Below the pieces are notes generated by a model. The model ran no database searches, was not told where the DNA came from, and was given only the letters and a program-made list of their open reading frames with translations. Below are positions 14,068 through 22,641 of a stretch of DNA of 64,000 bases, piece by piece. The stretch covers positions 1 through 64,000 of the forward strand of contig MELC01000077.1 of the NCBI GenBank assembly GCA_001767455.1, written 5' to 3'. Position 1 is the first letter of the stretch. Every line of letters begins with the position of its first letter. A program made the position numbers and the translations under genes. This DNA is from Acidobacteria bacterium RIFCSPLOWO2_12_FULL_66_21. Its GTDB lineage: Bacteria > Acidobacteriota > Vicinamibacteria > Vicinamibacterales > 2-12-FULL-66-21.

Positions 14068-15512
14068 TGCGCAACAACAAGACGATCGCCGCCGCCCTGG
14101 CCGCCTTCCTCGCGTGCTCATCAGCCGCCCTGGCGCAGACACTCGATCGAACGAAGGTGCCGCCCGCAGGCAAGCCGCCGGCGCTTCACGTGCCGACGTG
14201 GACGAAGACGACGCTGTCGAATGGCGCGCTGCTGGTCGTGTCCGAGCGGCACAACCTGCCGCTTGTGTCGTTCTCGATCACGCTCGTTGGCGGCGCGAAC
14301 CAGTTCGAGCGCGCCGACCGGCGCGGCGTCGCCGGCCTCACGGCCGCCATGCTGAGCGAAGGCACGACGACGCGCAACGGCGACCAGCTCGCGCAGGCGC
14401 TCCAGCTCCTCGGCACGAGCGTCAGCGTCGGGATCGGCGACGAGAGCGGATCGATCGGCTTCGTCTCGACGACGGCGACGTTGGCGCCCACGCTCGACAT
14501 CCTCGCGGACATGCTCGTCAACTCGACGTTTCCCGCCGAGTCGCTCGAGCGGCTGCGGGCCCAGCGGCTCGTCGCGCTGACGCAGGCGAATGCGCAACCG
14601 GGCGTGATCGGCCGCCGCGTGTTCGCCCGCGTGCTGTACGGCGCGTCCCATCCCATGGGGCAGGAGCCGGACGAGACCTCGGTCAAGGCGATCACGCGCG
14701 ACGACGTCGTCGCGTGGCACAAGGCGTACTTCCGGCCGGGCCGCGCGGTGATTACGGTCGTCGGTGACGTGACCCAGGCGGGCGTCCAGGCCGCGGTCGA
14801 GAAGGCGCTGGCCGCCTGGCCGGCGGGTGGAGACAAGCCCGCGTTCACGTATCCGGCGCTCCCGGCGACACATCCGCTGACGATCTACCTGGTCGACAAG
14901 CCGGGCGCGGCGCAGTCCACCTTCAACATCGGGAACCCCGGCCCGCCGCGCTCGACGCCGGACTACGCGGCGCTGCAGGTGATGAACACGATCCTGGGCG
15001 GTCAGTTCCAGTCGCGGCTGAACGCGAACATCCGCGAGGAGAAGGGCTACAGCTACGGCGTGAACTCCGGCTTCTCGTACGGCAAGGGTCCCGGGCCTTT
15101 CCGCGCGGGCGGCGACATCGTCACCGCAAAGAGCGACGCCGCACTGGACGAATTCATGAAGGAGCTGCGCGGGATCCAGGGGAGCCGTCCGGTCACCGAC
15201 GAGGAACTGAAGACGGCAAAGGACGCGCTCATTCAGCGCCTGCCGGGACAGTTCGCGTCAGTCGCGCAGGTGGGCGGCACCATCACGTCGCTCATCGTGC
15301 AGGGGCTGCCCGACACGTTCTACCAGGAGTACGTGAAGCAGGTCTCGGTGGTGACGAAAGGGGACGTCGTGCGCGTGGCGAAGCAGTACATCGACCTCGA
15401 CCACGCGTCGATCGTGATCGTGGGGGACCGCGCGACCATCGAGGGGCCGCTCAAGGCGACCGGCGTCGCGCCGATCGTCATCCTCGACAACGAGGGGAAG
15501 CCGAAGACGTAA
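14067..15512 (+). CDS. M16-family protein, non-catalytic partner (secreted)
   Basis: 481 residues; its ATG shares one base with the previous stop (TGATG). Signal peptide TIAAALAAFLACSSAALAQ. It aligns with M16 over its length, but the position of H-x2-E-H reads GVAGLTAAMLSEG, so no zinc site. It keeps the R/Y signature of the partner subunit (NIREEKGYSYGVNSGFSY), which contributes substrate-binding residues to the catalytic subunit. DITQ-like VVGDVTQAG and the closing VIVGDRATIEGPL are family blocks. Co-translated with the upstream zinc subunit. Confidence 0.93.
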   Translation: MRNNKTIAAALAAFLACSSAALAQTLDRTKVPPAGKPPALHVPTWTKTTLSNGALLVVSERHNLPLVSFSITLVGGANQFERADRRGVAGLTAAMLSEGTTTRNGDQLAQALQLLGTSVSVGIGDESGSIGFVSTTATLAPTLDILADMLVNSTFPAESLERLRAQRLVALTQANAQPGVIGRRVFARVLYGASHPMGQEPDETSVKAITRDDVVAWHKAYFRPGRAVITVVGDVTQAGVQAAVEKALAAWPAGGDKPAFTYPALPATHPLTIYLVDKPGAAQSTFNIGNPGPPRSTPDYAALQVMNTILGGQFQSRLNANIREEKGYSYGVNSGFSYGKGPGPFRAGGDIVTAKSDAALDEFMKELRGIQGSRPVTDEELKTAKDALIQRLPGQFASVAQVGGTITSLIVQGLPDTFYQEYVKQVSVVTKGDVVRVAKQYIDLDHASIVIVGDRATIEGPLKATGVAPIVILDNEGKPKT

Positions 15513-15555
15513 CGGCGGATGGCAGGGGACGGCGTCAGGAAAGGCAGAGGGCACA

Positions 15556-16101
15556 GTGAACGAGGACCGGGTTCCCGGAGTGTTCCGACCGAGGCTGCTG
15601 CCTGCTGCGCTGGCTGCGTGGTTGGGCTACCTGGCGCTGGATTTCCTGATGCATGCCGTGTTTCTGGCGGGCTGGTGGCGGGCCGCCGAGCCGTACTTGC
15701 TGCCACCTCGCGACATGCTGAGGTTGATCCCACTCGGCTACGCTTCGTTTGCGATCTACTGCGGCGCCTTGACCTGGCTACTGGCCCGGCTGTACGGCGA
15801 GCGTCTGTGCGTGTCTTCGGGTCTCCGGTTTGGGGTCGTCGCAGGGGTTGTTTCGGGGGTCGCCTCGGCGCTCGGGACCTACTCGGTTTTCCGCATGCCG
15901 CCGACCGCCTTGCTGGTCTGGCCAGCGTCTGTGGCGGTCGAGTCGGCCATCGCGGGCGGGGTTTCGGCATGGGTCCTGGCGGCCGGGCGGCCGTGGCGCC
16001 GTGTCGGGTTGGTTTTTTGCGCGGTGGTCGTCCTCTTCATCGCTGGCGTCGTGATTCAGAACCTGTGGTTTCCGACGCCTGCTGATCATATGTTTTCGTG
16101 A
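15556..16101 (+). CDS. small multi-pass membrane protein, function unknown
   Basis: 181 residues from a GTG at 15556 with AGGCAGAGGGC upstream. Five hydrophobic stretches: LPAALAAWLGYLALDFLMH; PLGYASFAIYCGALTWLLA; GVVAGVVSGVASALGTYSV; ALLVWPASVAVESAIAGGVS; VGLVFCAVVVLFIAGVV. The first with LDFLMH, plus FRMPPTALLVWP, is reminiscent of small DUF1761-like or hypothetical acidobacterial membrane proteins, but the match is weak. It follows the M16 operon by 43 bases and could be co-transcribed. Confidence 0.6.
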   Translation: MNEDRVPGVFRPRLLPAALAAWLGYLALDFLMHAVFLAGWWRAAEPYLLPPRDMLRLIPLGYASFAIYCGALTWLLARLYGERLCVSSGLRFGVVAGVVSGVASALGTYSVFRMPPTALLVWPASVAVESAIAGGVSAWVLAAGRPWRRVGLVFCAVVVLFIAGVVIQNLWFPTPADHMFS

Positions 16102-16371
16102 TGGGTGTCTGAACGGACGCCACGGCTGAAACGCGTTCGTCAGGCCTGCGGTGCAGAATGTCGTGAACGGCGCTCCAGACGAGCGGTGGGCCCGCTGGTT
16201 TACGCAGCCGATCGTTGCCGCCGAGGCAAAGAGCCGGTCGTACGAATGGGGCGTCCTCCAAGGATTGTGGCAGTTGCAGCCTCGTTGACGCTCTGAAAGG
16301 AATCTCCGCCCTCAGGCGCGTTTGTGGCGCTTCGGCCGGTGGCCAGAAGTAGGCTGTCTTTAGGAGGCACA
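16102..16371 (+). other. gene-poor stretch with one short open frame
   Basis: The only protein-like frame runs 16151-16288 (GTG start; 45 codons) and contains RWARWFTQPIVAAEAKSRSY followed by EWGVLQGLWQLQPR. It could be the tail of a lost gene. No RNA gene, terminator or strong promoter was recognised. Confidence 0.3.
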
Positions 16372-16413
16372 ATGCCGTACGTCGATGGGTTCGTTCTGGC
16401 CGTCCCTAATTAG
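16372..16413 (+). pseudogene. N-terminal remnant of a DUF1428 (YbaA-like) gene
   Basis: TAGGAGGCACA precedes an ATG that opens MPYVDGFVLAVPN and then stops (TAG). M-P-Y-V-D-G-F-V-x-x-V-P is the characteristic DUF1428 start; the normal protein is about 115 residues. Translation signals are perfect but everything after residue 13 is gone, which marks a deletion or insertion scar. Confidence 0.6.
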
Positions 16414-16604
16414 GTGTCTCATTCCATCATGAAACATTGTCGCTTCTCCAGAGCAGCGCCTTCGCCAGCGCAGGGCGTCCGACCACAGTCGATAACTAGG
16501 GCCCGGGCGAACGCCCTTGGCACCGCGCCTTACTTAAGTAATCCATTCTTTCTTGGGACTGCTTCTTCTCGACTGTCGTCTCCATCGGGCTAACTTCGTA
16601 CTTA

Positions 16605-17900
16605 GCGGCGTAAATAAATAAAGATAGCAACTTCACCGATACGTTGCTATGCTGCTCGCTGTGGGGAGCTTGGCTGAACTGACCGCGAAGTTCCGCGCGG
16701 TCTGGCCGCTGCTGGACGAACGCATGCGACGGGTGGTGGCCGCCAACGACGCGCTCGCGTTCGGCTACGGCGGCGTGAGTCTGGTCCATCGGGCCTGCGG
16801 CTTGTCGCGCAACGCGATCGCGCGCGGGATCGAGGAGATCGAGGCGGGGGAGGCGCCCGAGCCCGGGCGGGTTCGCCGCCCCGGGGCGGGCCGCATGCCG
16901 CTGACCGAGGCCGACCCGCGGCTGATGGCGGCCGTCGATCGACTCCTCGATGACCAGACGCGGGGCGATCCGATGTCGCCGCTCCGCTGGACGTGCAAGA
17001 GTACGCGGACGATCGCGCAGGAGCTGAGTCATCGGCGCCATCCGATCAGCCATACCAAGGTCGCGCAACTCCTGCACGCGCTCGACTATAGCCTCCAGAG
17101 CAACCGGAAGACCGAGGAGGGGCGGGATCATCCCGACCGCGACGCGCAGTTTCGGCACATCAATGCGGTGGTCAAACGGTGCTTGGTCCAGGGCTGGCCG
17201 GTCGTCTCGGTCGATACGAAGAAGAAGGAACTCATCGGGAACTTCGAGAATCGCGGGCAACAATGGCGGCGCGCCCAGCAGCCCGAGCGCGTGCGGACGC
17301 ATGACTTCCCGACGCCCGACGTGCCCCGCGCCTATCCCTATGGAGTGTACGACATCGGCCGCAACACCGGGTTTGTGACGATCGGCACCGACCACGATAC
17401 GGGCGAGTTTGCAGTGGCCTCGATTCGCGGGTGGTGGCGGGCTGAAGGGCGCCGACTCTATCCGGCCGCCGCGCGGATCGTGATCACGGCCGATGGCGGC
17501 GGGAGCAATGGGTGGCGCCTCCGCCTCTGGAAACTGGCGTTGCAGATCTTCGCCGATGAGATCGGGGTCCCGGTGTCGGTCTGTCACTTCCCGCCCGGGA
17601 CGAGCAAGTGGAACAAGATCGAACATCGGCTCTTTTCGTTCATCTCGTCCAATTGGCGCGGCGAACCGCTCCGAGACTATGAAACCATCGTCAAGCTCAT
17701 TGCCAGGACGACGACCGCGACCGGCCTCACGGTCACGTGCCGGCTGGATCGCCGCCGCTATCCCACCGGACGACGTGTGACCACGGAGGACATGCGCCGC
17801 ATCAATCTCCAGCCGGATCGCTTTCACGGCGAATGGAATTACAGCATCCGCCCCCGTGCCCCGCGGCCTTGATTTGCTATCGTTATTTTATTTACGCAGC
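16605..17900. mobile_element. ISAzo13-family insertion sequence
   Basis: Ends are imperfect inverted repeats: GCGGCGTAAATAAATAAAG at 16605 against the complement of the right end, GCTGCGTAAATAAAATAACG, extending into a shared GATAGCAA. The tetranucleotide CTTA flanks both ends (16601-16604 and 17901-17904) and may be the target duplication. The repeats are AT-rich in a GC-rich setting. One intact transposase gene lies inside. Confidence 0.8.
16649..17872 (+). CDS. ISAzo13-family (DDE) transposase
   Basis: 407 residues from the ATG at 16649; a GTG at 16661 is also possible. A helix-turn-helix region (LVHRACGLSRNAIARGIEEIE) leads into GRVRRPGAGR, then the DDE catalytic blocks VSVDTKKKELIGNF, VITADGGGSNGWR and SKWNKIEHRLFSFI, which carry the two Asp and the Glu. 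The segment GNFENRGQQW is diagnostic of the ISAzo13/Rhodopirellula-type transposase group. The frame is intact, so it may be functional. It lies inside mobile debris and appears to have cut a VanZ-like gene. Confidence 0.9.
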   Translation: MLLAVGSLAELTAKFRAVWPLLDERMRRVVAANDALAFGYGGVSLVHRACGLSRNAIARGIEEIEAGEAPEPGRVRRPGAGRMPLTEADPRLMAAVDRLLDDQTRGDPMSPLRWTCKSTRTIAQELSHRRHPISHTKVAQLLHALDYSLQSNRKTEEGRDHPDRDAQFRHINAVVKRCLVQGWPVVSVDTKKKELIGNFENRGQQWRRAQQPERVRTHDFPTPDVPRAYPYGVYDIGRNTGFVTIGTDHDTGEFAVASIRGWWRAEGRRLYPAAARIVITADGGGSNGWRLRLWKLALQIFADEIGVPVSVCHFPPGTSKWNKIEHRLFSFISSNWRGEPLRDYETIVKLIARTTTATGLTVTCRLDRRRYPTGRRVTTEDMRRINLQPDRFHGEWNYSIRPRAPRP

Positions 17901-17922
17901 CTTAGGGGCTGCAGTACTCAAC

Positions 17923-18267
17923 ATGACCGAAACCGCGGCCGGCTTCGCCACCAATCACCTGGCTGATTTGGTGGGCCCGGCCTGGCTGTACATCGTGTTT
18001 CGCGGCCTGGCTGAGCCCGGGAAGCGGAATCGGCTCGGGCGGTTTTTGGGCGCGACTCCCGAACGAGCCGCCACGATACTCTTCGTCGGAAGCTGTGCCA
18101 CGGAGATCGCGCAGATCTACTGGCCATCCGGCCTCTTTGCAGGCCGGTTCGATCGCCTCGATATTGCGGCCTTTGCGATCGGGCTCCTCCCGCTGTACTT
18201 GGTCGACAAGAAGCTCCAAGCCCCGTCGAAAGACACCGGCTCAGATTCGCGGGTCGGGGCCGCATGA
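17923..18267 (+). CDS. VanZ/DUF2809-like membrane protein, 5' end disturbed by the IS
   Basis: 114 residues from the ATG at 17923. HLADLVGPAWLYIVFRGLAE, ATILFVGSCATEIAQIYW and GRFDRLDIAAFAIGLLPLYL resemble DUF2809/VanZ-type proteins, including the E-x-x-Q motif. Only two or three membrane segments remain. If the IS and one CTTA are removed the frame continues upstream about 20 codons (SIGLTSY then LGAAVLNM) to a TAA at 16539, without a normal start codon. So the native N-terminus may have been longer. The stop codon lies in the attC-like hairpin at 18262. Confidence 0.55.
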   Translation: MTETAAGFATNHLADLVGPAWLYIVFRGLAEPGKRNRLGRFLGATPERAATILFVGSCATEIAQIYWPSGLFAGRFDRLDIAAFAIGLLPLYLVDKKLQAPSKDTGSDSRVGAA

Positions 18268-18320
18268 CACCGGCATGCAGCTGACGGCGCTTCGCGCCGC
18301 AGCTGATGTGGGCGGGAGCG
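18262..18320 (+). other. degenerate attC-like hairpin, 59 bp
   Basis: GCATGCAGCTGACGGCGC (from about 18273) folds on GCGCCGCAGCTGATGTGGGC, the same imperfect arm design as the array at 87-7448. The outer cores have decayed (GCATGAC on the left, GGGAGCG on the right). Its position, over the stop codon of the preceding gene and before an unrelated module, fits a former cassette junction. Confidence 0.45.
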
Positions 18321-18347
18321 GACCGATCGAGCGCCGCTGCGATATTC

Positions 18348-18363
18348 ATTACCATGGTAATAT
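18348..18363 (+). promoter_or_regulatory. palindromic operator overlapping the promoter of the AbrB/VapC module
   Basis: ATTACCATGGTAAT (18348-18361) is a 14-bp perfect palindrome. TAATAT at 18358-18363 looks like a -10 box, which would start transcription about at the ATG at 18370. With no ribosome-binding site between, the mRNA may be leaderless. Autorepression by the AbrB-fold antitoxin is the usual scheme for such modules. Confidence 0.55.
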
Positions 18364-18369
18364 AGCGCC

Positions 18370-18630
18370 ATGGCACTCGCGCATTCGAAGCTCACCGCCC
18401 AAGGGCAAGTCTCTGTACCCGCGAAGGTCCGGAGGAAGCTGGGGGTCGGTCCTGGCTCTGTCCTGGAGTGGGACGAAGAGGGTGAGCAGGTCGTGGTGCG
18501 GCGGGCCGGCCGCTTCTCGTCGGAAGACGTGCACCGGTCGCTCTTTGCGGCGCCCCCGAAGGCGAGGACGCTCGAGGATCTGAAAGAAGGTGTGCGCCGG
18601 CACGTGAAGAGGCGCCGTGCGGGCCGTTGA
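18370..18630 (+). CDS. AbrB/SpoVT-family antitoxin
   Basis: 86 residues. The swapped-hairpin DNA-binding domain is clear: SKLTAQGQVSVPAKVRRKLG then VGPGSVLEWDEEGEQVVVR. The C-terminal tail (FSSEDVHRSLF ... EDLKEGVRRHVKRR) would wrap the toxin. It binds DNA as a dimer and probably represses its own promoter through the palindrome at 18348. It overlaps the PIN toxin gene by 14 bases. No RBS is visible; translation is perhaps leaderless. Confidence 0.9.
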   Translation: MALAHSKLTAQGQVSVPAKVRRKLGVGPGSVLEWDEEGEQVVVRRAGRFSSEDVHRSLFAAPPKARTLEDLKEGVRRHVKRRRAGR

Positions 18631-18997
18631 CACGAATGTCCTGGTTCGTCTGCTTACGCGGGACGATCCGAAGCAGGTCGCGGCGGCGGAGGAGTTCGTC
18701 GAACGGGGAGCGTGGGTATCGCATCTCGTGCTCGCCGAAGCGACATGGGTGCTGATGGCGGTCTACGAACGCGGCCCGGCCGAAATTGCGACCGCCGTCG
18801 AGATGCTGCTCAACCACCAGCATCTGACGGTGCAGGACCCCGATGCCATCGCGGCTGCCGTGGAGCACTTCCGTGGGCGGCCAGCGTTAGGGTTCTCCGA
18901 CTGCCTCGTGCTCGCCATCGCCCGCAAGGCCGGTCATCTGCCGCTCGGCACATTCGACCGGAGTCTCGCGAAACTCGACGGCACGCACAGACTGTGA
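18617..18997 (+). CDS. vapC: VapC-type PIN-domain ribonuclease toxin
   Basis: 126 residues from a GTG at 18617, within the 3' end of the antitoxin gene. The acidic active-site residues are present: D5 in VDTNVLVRLL, a Glu in LAEATWVLMAVY, and the D of GFSDCLVLAIARKAG plus GTFDRSLAKL near the end. It is expected to cleave RNA in a magnesium-dependent way when not held by the AbrB-type partner. It lies in a mobile-element-rich zone next to an attC-like hairpin, so it may have arrived as cassette cargo. Confidence 0.92.
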   Translation: MRAVDTNVLVRLLTRDDPKQVAAAEEFVERGAWVSHLVLAEATWVLMAVYERGPAEIATAVEMLLNHQHLTVQDPDAIAAAVEHFRGRPALGFSDCLVLAIARKAGHLPLGTFDRSLAKLDGTHRL

Positions 18998-19072
18998 ACG
19001 CACGCGGTGGGCGCTGAGATTCGCGAAGCAGTGGTTCATTGCGGCCGCATTGCCCGAAAGCGAGGTGGAGAC

Positions 19073-20923
19073 GTGAGGGTCCGCGACTGGCATCTGCGCG
19101 CCGCGCTCGTGATCGCGCTGCTTGTCATCGGGTTTGCGCCGGCCTCCCTTCAGGACCAGGGAGCCTTCGCCGTCCGCGACGTGATGATCCCGATGCGCGA
19201 CGGCGTGCGCCTGCACGCGAAGATCTTCACGCCGAAGGACCAGGCGGCGCCGCTGCCTTTCGTCATCAAGCGCACGCCGTACGGCATCAACGGCGCGGCG
19301 TCCAACTTCGTCACCTACTTCCAGGCCCTGGCGGACGAGGGCTACATCTTCGTCTTCCAGGACATTCGCGGGAAGTACGGGTCCGAGGGCACGTTCGTCA
19401 TGCAGCGGCCGGCGCGAGCGCCCGGCGACACGGCCGCGCTCGATGAGGGAACGGACACGTACGACACGATCGAGTGGCTGCTGAAGAACGTTCCGCGCAA
19501 CAACGGCCGCGCCGGGATGCTCGGCATCTCCTACGACGGCTGGACGACGATCATGGGGGCGCTGGAGCCGCACCCGGCGCTCAAGGCCATTTCGCCCCAG
19601 GCGTCGCCCGCGGACATGTGGCTCGGCGACGACTTCCATCACAACGGCGCGTTCCGCCTCAGCTACGGGTTCGAGTACGCCGCCATGATGGAGAGCGGCA
19701 AGGACGTGCAGCAGTTCGCGTTCGATCACTACGACACCTTCGACTGGTATCTCGCGCTCGGCTCGCTCGCCAACGTCAACGCGCGGCACCTGCACGGGAA
19801 GATCCCCACGTGGAACGATTTCGTCGCGCATCCTGACTACGACGACTTCTGGAAACGCCAGACGATGATCCCGCATATACGCGACGTGAAGGTGCCGACG
19901 CTCAGCGTGGCCGGCTGGTGGGACCAGGAGGATTTCTACGGACCGATCCGCATCTACGACGCGCTCGAGCGGCACGACGCCTCGCGCCGCAATTTCCTGG
20001 TGGTCGGCCCCTGGAGGCACGGCGGATGGGGAGGGGACGCGGGCGATCGCCTCGGCCCCATTCCGTTCGACAGCTCCACAGGCAAGTACTTCCGCGATCG
20101 GATCCAGGCGCCGTGGTTCGCCCATTTCCTCAAGGACAAGGGGCCGCTCGACCTGCCGGAAGCGTTGACCTTCGAGGCCGGCACCAACCGATGGCAGCGC
20201 TGGGACGCGTGGCCGCCGCGATCGAACACGACGGAGCAGCGCGCGTACTTCTCAGCCGATCGCACGCTGTCCTTCACGCCTCCCGCGGACGCGGCGGCAT
20301 TCGACCAGTACGTGTCCGATCCGGCGTTCCCGGTGCCGTACCGTCACCGGCCCATCCAGCCGACCTATTTTCCGGGCGGGTCGAAATGGGCGACGTGGCT
20401 CGTGGAGGACCAGCGGTTCGTCGGCGGCCGCGCCGACGTCCTCACCTGGACCACGCCGCCTCTTGACACGAACGTCACTATCGCGGGGGAGGTGGTCGCG
20501 CACCTGTTCGCCGCCACGACCGGGACCGATGCCGACTGGGTTGTGAAGCTGATCGATGTCTATCCCGAACAGTACCCGCGGAACTGGGATCTGGCCGGCT
20601 ATCAGTTGATGGTGTCGAACGAGGTCTTCCGGGGACGCTACCGCCGGAGCTTCGAGAAACCCGAGCCCATCGCGCCGAACGAAGTGGTCGAGTACCCGTT
20701 CAGCCTGCACACGCAGAACTACACGTTTCTGAAGGGACACCGCGTGATGGTGCAGGTCCAGAGCACCTGGTTCCCGATCATCGACCGGAACCCGCAGACG
20801 TTCGTGCCGAACATCTTCGAGGCGAAGCCGGCCGATTTCCGACCGGCCACGCATCGTATCTACCGCTCCGCGCCGCACCCATCGCACGTCGTCCTGCCGG
20901 TCGTCGTGAGGCCGCCTTCCTGA
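19073..20923 (+). CDS. secreted CocE/NonD-family hydrolase (S15-like)
   Basis: 616 residues from the GTG at 19073 with GAGGTGGAG upstream. Signal peptide LRAALVIALLVIGFAPASLQ. VMIPMRDGVRLHAKIF and FQDIRGKYGSEG are the CocE N-terminal blocks. The triad is readable: Ser in LGISYDGWT, Asp in SVAGWWDQEDFYG, His in GPWRHGGWGG. The C-terminal jelly-roll domain (residues about 400-610) contains LDTNVTIAGEVVAHLFAATT. The family hydrolyses acyl esters or amides, including glutaryl-7-ACA, cocaine and X-Pro substrates. The exact substrate is unknown. Confidence 0.92.
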   Translation: MRVRDWHLRAALVIALLVIGFAPASLQDQGAFAVRDVMIPMRDGVRLHAKIFTPKDQAAPLPFVIKRTPYGINGAASNFVTYFQALADEGYIFVFQDIRGKYGSEGTFVMQRPARAPGDTAALDEGTDTYDTIEWLLKNVPRNNGRAGMLGISYDGWTTIMGALEPHPALKAISPQASPADMWLGDDFHHNGAFRLSYGFEYAAMMESGKDVQQFAFDHYDTFDWYLALGSLANVNARHLHGKIPTWNDFVAHPDYDDFWKRQTMIPHIRDVKVPTLSVAGWWDQEDFYGPIRIYDALERHDASRRNFLVVGPWRHGGWGGDAGDRLGPIPFDSSTGKYFRDRIQAPWFAHFLKDKGPLDLPEALTFEAGTNRWQRWDAWPPRSNTTEQRAYFSADRTLSFTPPADAAAFDQYVSDPAFPVPYRHRPIQPTYFPGGSKWATWLVEDQRFVGGRADVLTWTTPPLDTNVTIAGEVVAHLFAATTGTDADWVVKLIDVYPEQYPRNWDLAGYQLMVSNEVFRGRYRRSFEKPEPIAPNEVVEYPFSLHTQNYTFLKGHRVMVQVQSTWFPIIDRNPQTFVPNIFEAKPADFRPATHRIYRSAPHPSHVVLPVVVRPPS

Positions 20924-20930
20924 GGCTGTG

Positions 20931-22253
20931 ATGAAACCCAGAGGGCCGTCGCTTGCCGCTGTCGTCGCGGCGGTACTGGCAATCGCCGGGGCGGCGGCCC
21001 GGCCGATGGCGGGCTCGCCCCCGCGCCGCGCGGCGCCCGACGTCGTGATCGTTCCGACACTCGGCACCGATCATCAGTTCGATCTGGATTACACCGTCGC
21101 GCACCTCGCGGCCGTGCTCGACGCCGTGGCGCCCGACGCGGTCATCGTGGAGGACTACACCGACTGGCTTCGGGCGGATTGCGTCTATCAAACGGCCGCT
21201 CCGGAGAACCACGTCGCGATCCAGTACGCGAGATCTCATCACATTCCGATCTGGGGCGCGCGCGATCGGCCGTCGCCGGGCGACTACGAGGCGTCGCTCG
21301 CCGCGGCCCGGCGGCTCAGTGAGCAATATGCGACGCGCGAGGCTGTTGAACGCGATTATCGACGCGTGCTGGAGCGAACGACCGCACGCATCGCCCGCGA
21401 GTTCTCCTTCAGCCCCGAGCCGCAGACGCTGCGATACCTGCTGCGGTCCGGTTTCGCGCACCGCGCCGCGGCCCGGACCTCCGCTCAGCAGGATGCGATC
21501 ACATCCGCGGGACGATCGCTCAACGAGTCCGTCAGGTCGCTCGTCGGCGCACACCCGCAACTCCGGCGCTGGGCGGTCGTGGCGTGGTGGGGCCGCGCCA
21601 TGGCGCTCGATGACGTGCTGCGTACCGACGCAGCCATCCGCCGCCGTCCCGTCACCGAGTTCCTCACCGCGGCCGATCGGGCTCTTCCAGCGAGGATGGA
21701 CTCGCTTCACATCTCGTGGATCCTCTCGGGAATGCTCGACGAGTGGTATGGCATGTGGGCGCCGCAGGTATTCCCCACGAACCGGATCGCGGGCCTGCTG
21801 CGCCGGCTCGAAGCCCTCGCTCCGGCGGATCCGACGACGCGCTTTCTGAACGCACGAAGGCTGATGCAGAACCGGGATTACAGCGCGGCGGAGTCGATCC
21901 TGGCCGGGGTCGTCGCCGACGCAGGCGATGCGCGGTTTCCATTTCCGGTCAATGGCAAGTGGATTCGCCCGCCGTGGAGCTCGGTCAGGCGCAAGGCCAT
22001 GCTGAACCTGGCATTCGTCTACGACCTCCGGGGCGACAGAGACGGTGCACAGCGGCTCTACCGCCAGATCCTCACTGCGGGCGACGAACTGGACAGCGAA
22101 GCGCGTGCGGGTGGCTATCTGTACGACGAGATCCGCTCCGTGATCGAGAGCTACACACAGACACCGTATACCGGACTGCCGGTGGAGGCATTCCGCCATT
22201 ACCGCCTGGTGGCGGCGGTCCCTGCCTGCGATCCGGGACGGGGACCACGATGA
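20931..22253 (+). CDS. secreted hypothetical protein with TraB/EreA-like N-terminal pattern
   Basis: 440 residues from the ATG at 20931; a GTG is three bases upstream. Signal-like AAVVAAVLAIAGAAARPMAG. The first part (VVIVPTLGTDHQF ... VLDAVAPDAVIVEDYTDWL) recalls the strand-loop-acid pattern of TraB/EreA/DUF5694-type folds (G-x-x-H then a V-x-V-E motif), but only loosely. From about residue 250 helical repeats (RLEALAPADPTTRFLNARRL; LNLAFVYDLRGDRDGAQRLY) look TPR-like. It follows the CocE gene by a few bases and may be co-transcribed. No activity is claimed. Confidence 0.6.
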   Translation: MKPRGPSLAAVVAAVLAIAGAAARPMAGSPPRRAAPDVVIVPTLGTDHQFDLDYTVAHLAAVLDAVAPDAVIVEDYTDWLRADCVYQTAAPENHVAIQYARSHHIPIWGARDRPSPGDYEASLAAARRLSEQYATREAVERDYRRVLERTTARIAREFSFSPEPQTLRYLLRSGFAHRAAARTSAQQDAITSAGRSLNESVRSLVGAHPQLRRWAVVAWWGRAMALDDVLRTDAAIRRRPVTEFLTAADRALPARMDSLHISWILSGMLDEWYGMWAPQVFPTNRIAGLLRRLEALAPADPTTRFLNARRLMQNRDYSAAESILAGVVADAGDARFPFPVNGKWIRPPWSSVRRKAMLNLAFVYDLRGDRDGAQRLYRQILTAGDELDSEARAGGYLYDEIRSVIESYTQTPYTGLPVEAFRHYRLVAAVPACDPGRGPR

Positions 22254-22366
22254 ACCGTCCCGAAGCCGCGCCGGCGGTCACGCCCGACGCGCGAGTTGCC
22301 CAGTCGCCGCACGCGTCTGAGCGGCATTGCTGGCGGTCTGACAAGGGCGCTGCAGTCTTCTTCATT

Positions 22367-22640
22367 TCAGTCCCTGCCGCGAACCCGTAACGTGATCAGC
22401 ACCGAGACCGCCTTGACCGCGTCGCACCAGCCGATCTTCCTCCCCGCGGCGCGCCTGATCTTGTAGCAGGTCTCCATGTCGGTCAGCGACGACCGTCGGT
22501 CGAGCCGTCGTCGACCGGCGATGATCTCGCGCGGGGCGGGCAGATCGATCTCGAGCCGCCGCTCGATCACCGACGTCACCGTCGTCCGTTCGTTGAACAC
22601 CGGGACGACGATCGAGATGAGCGGCGCGGGCGAGGTGCCG
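22367..22640 (-). pseudogene. collapsed family-2 glycosyltransferase remnant
   Basis: Minus strand reads PLISIVVPVFNERTTVTSVI and DLPAPREIIA, the N-terminal GT-A strand of dolichol-phosphate-mannose-synthase-like GT2 enzymes. It then skips to TDMETCYKIRRAAGRKIGW and CDAVKAVSVLITLRVRG, which belong to the middle and end of the same family (D-M-E-T-C-Y-K; K-I-G-W-x-D-x-x-x-A). Most of the 230-residue enzyme, including the D-x-D region, is deleted. No start codon is present. Confidence 0.6.
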
Positions 22641-22641
22641 G

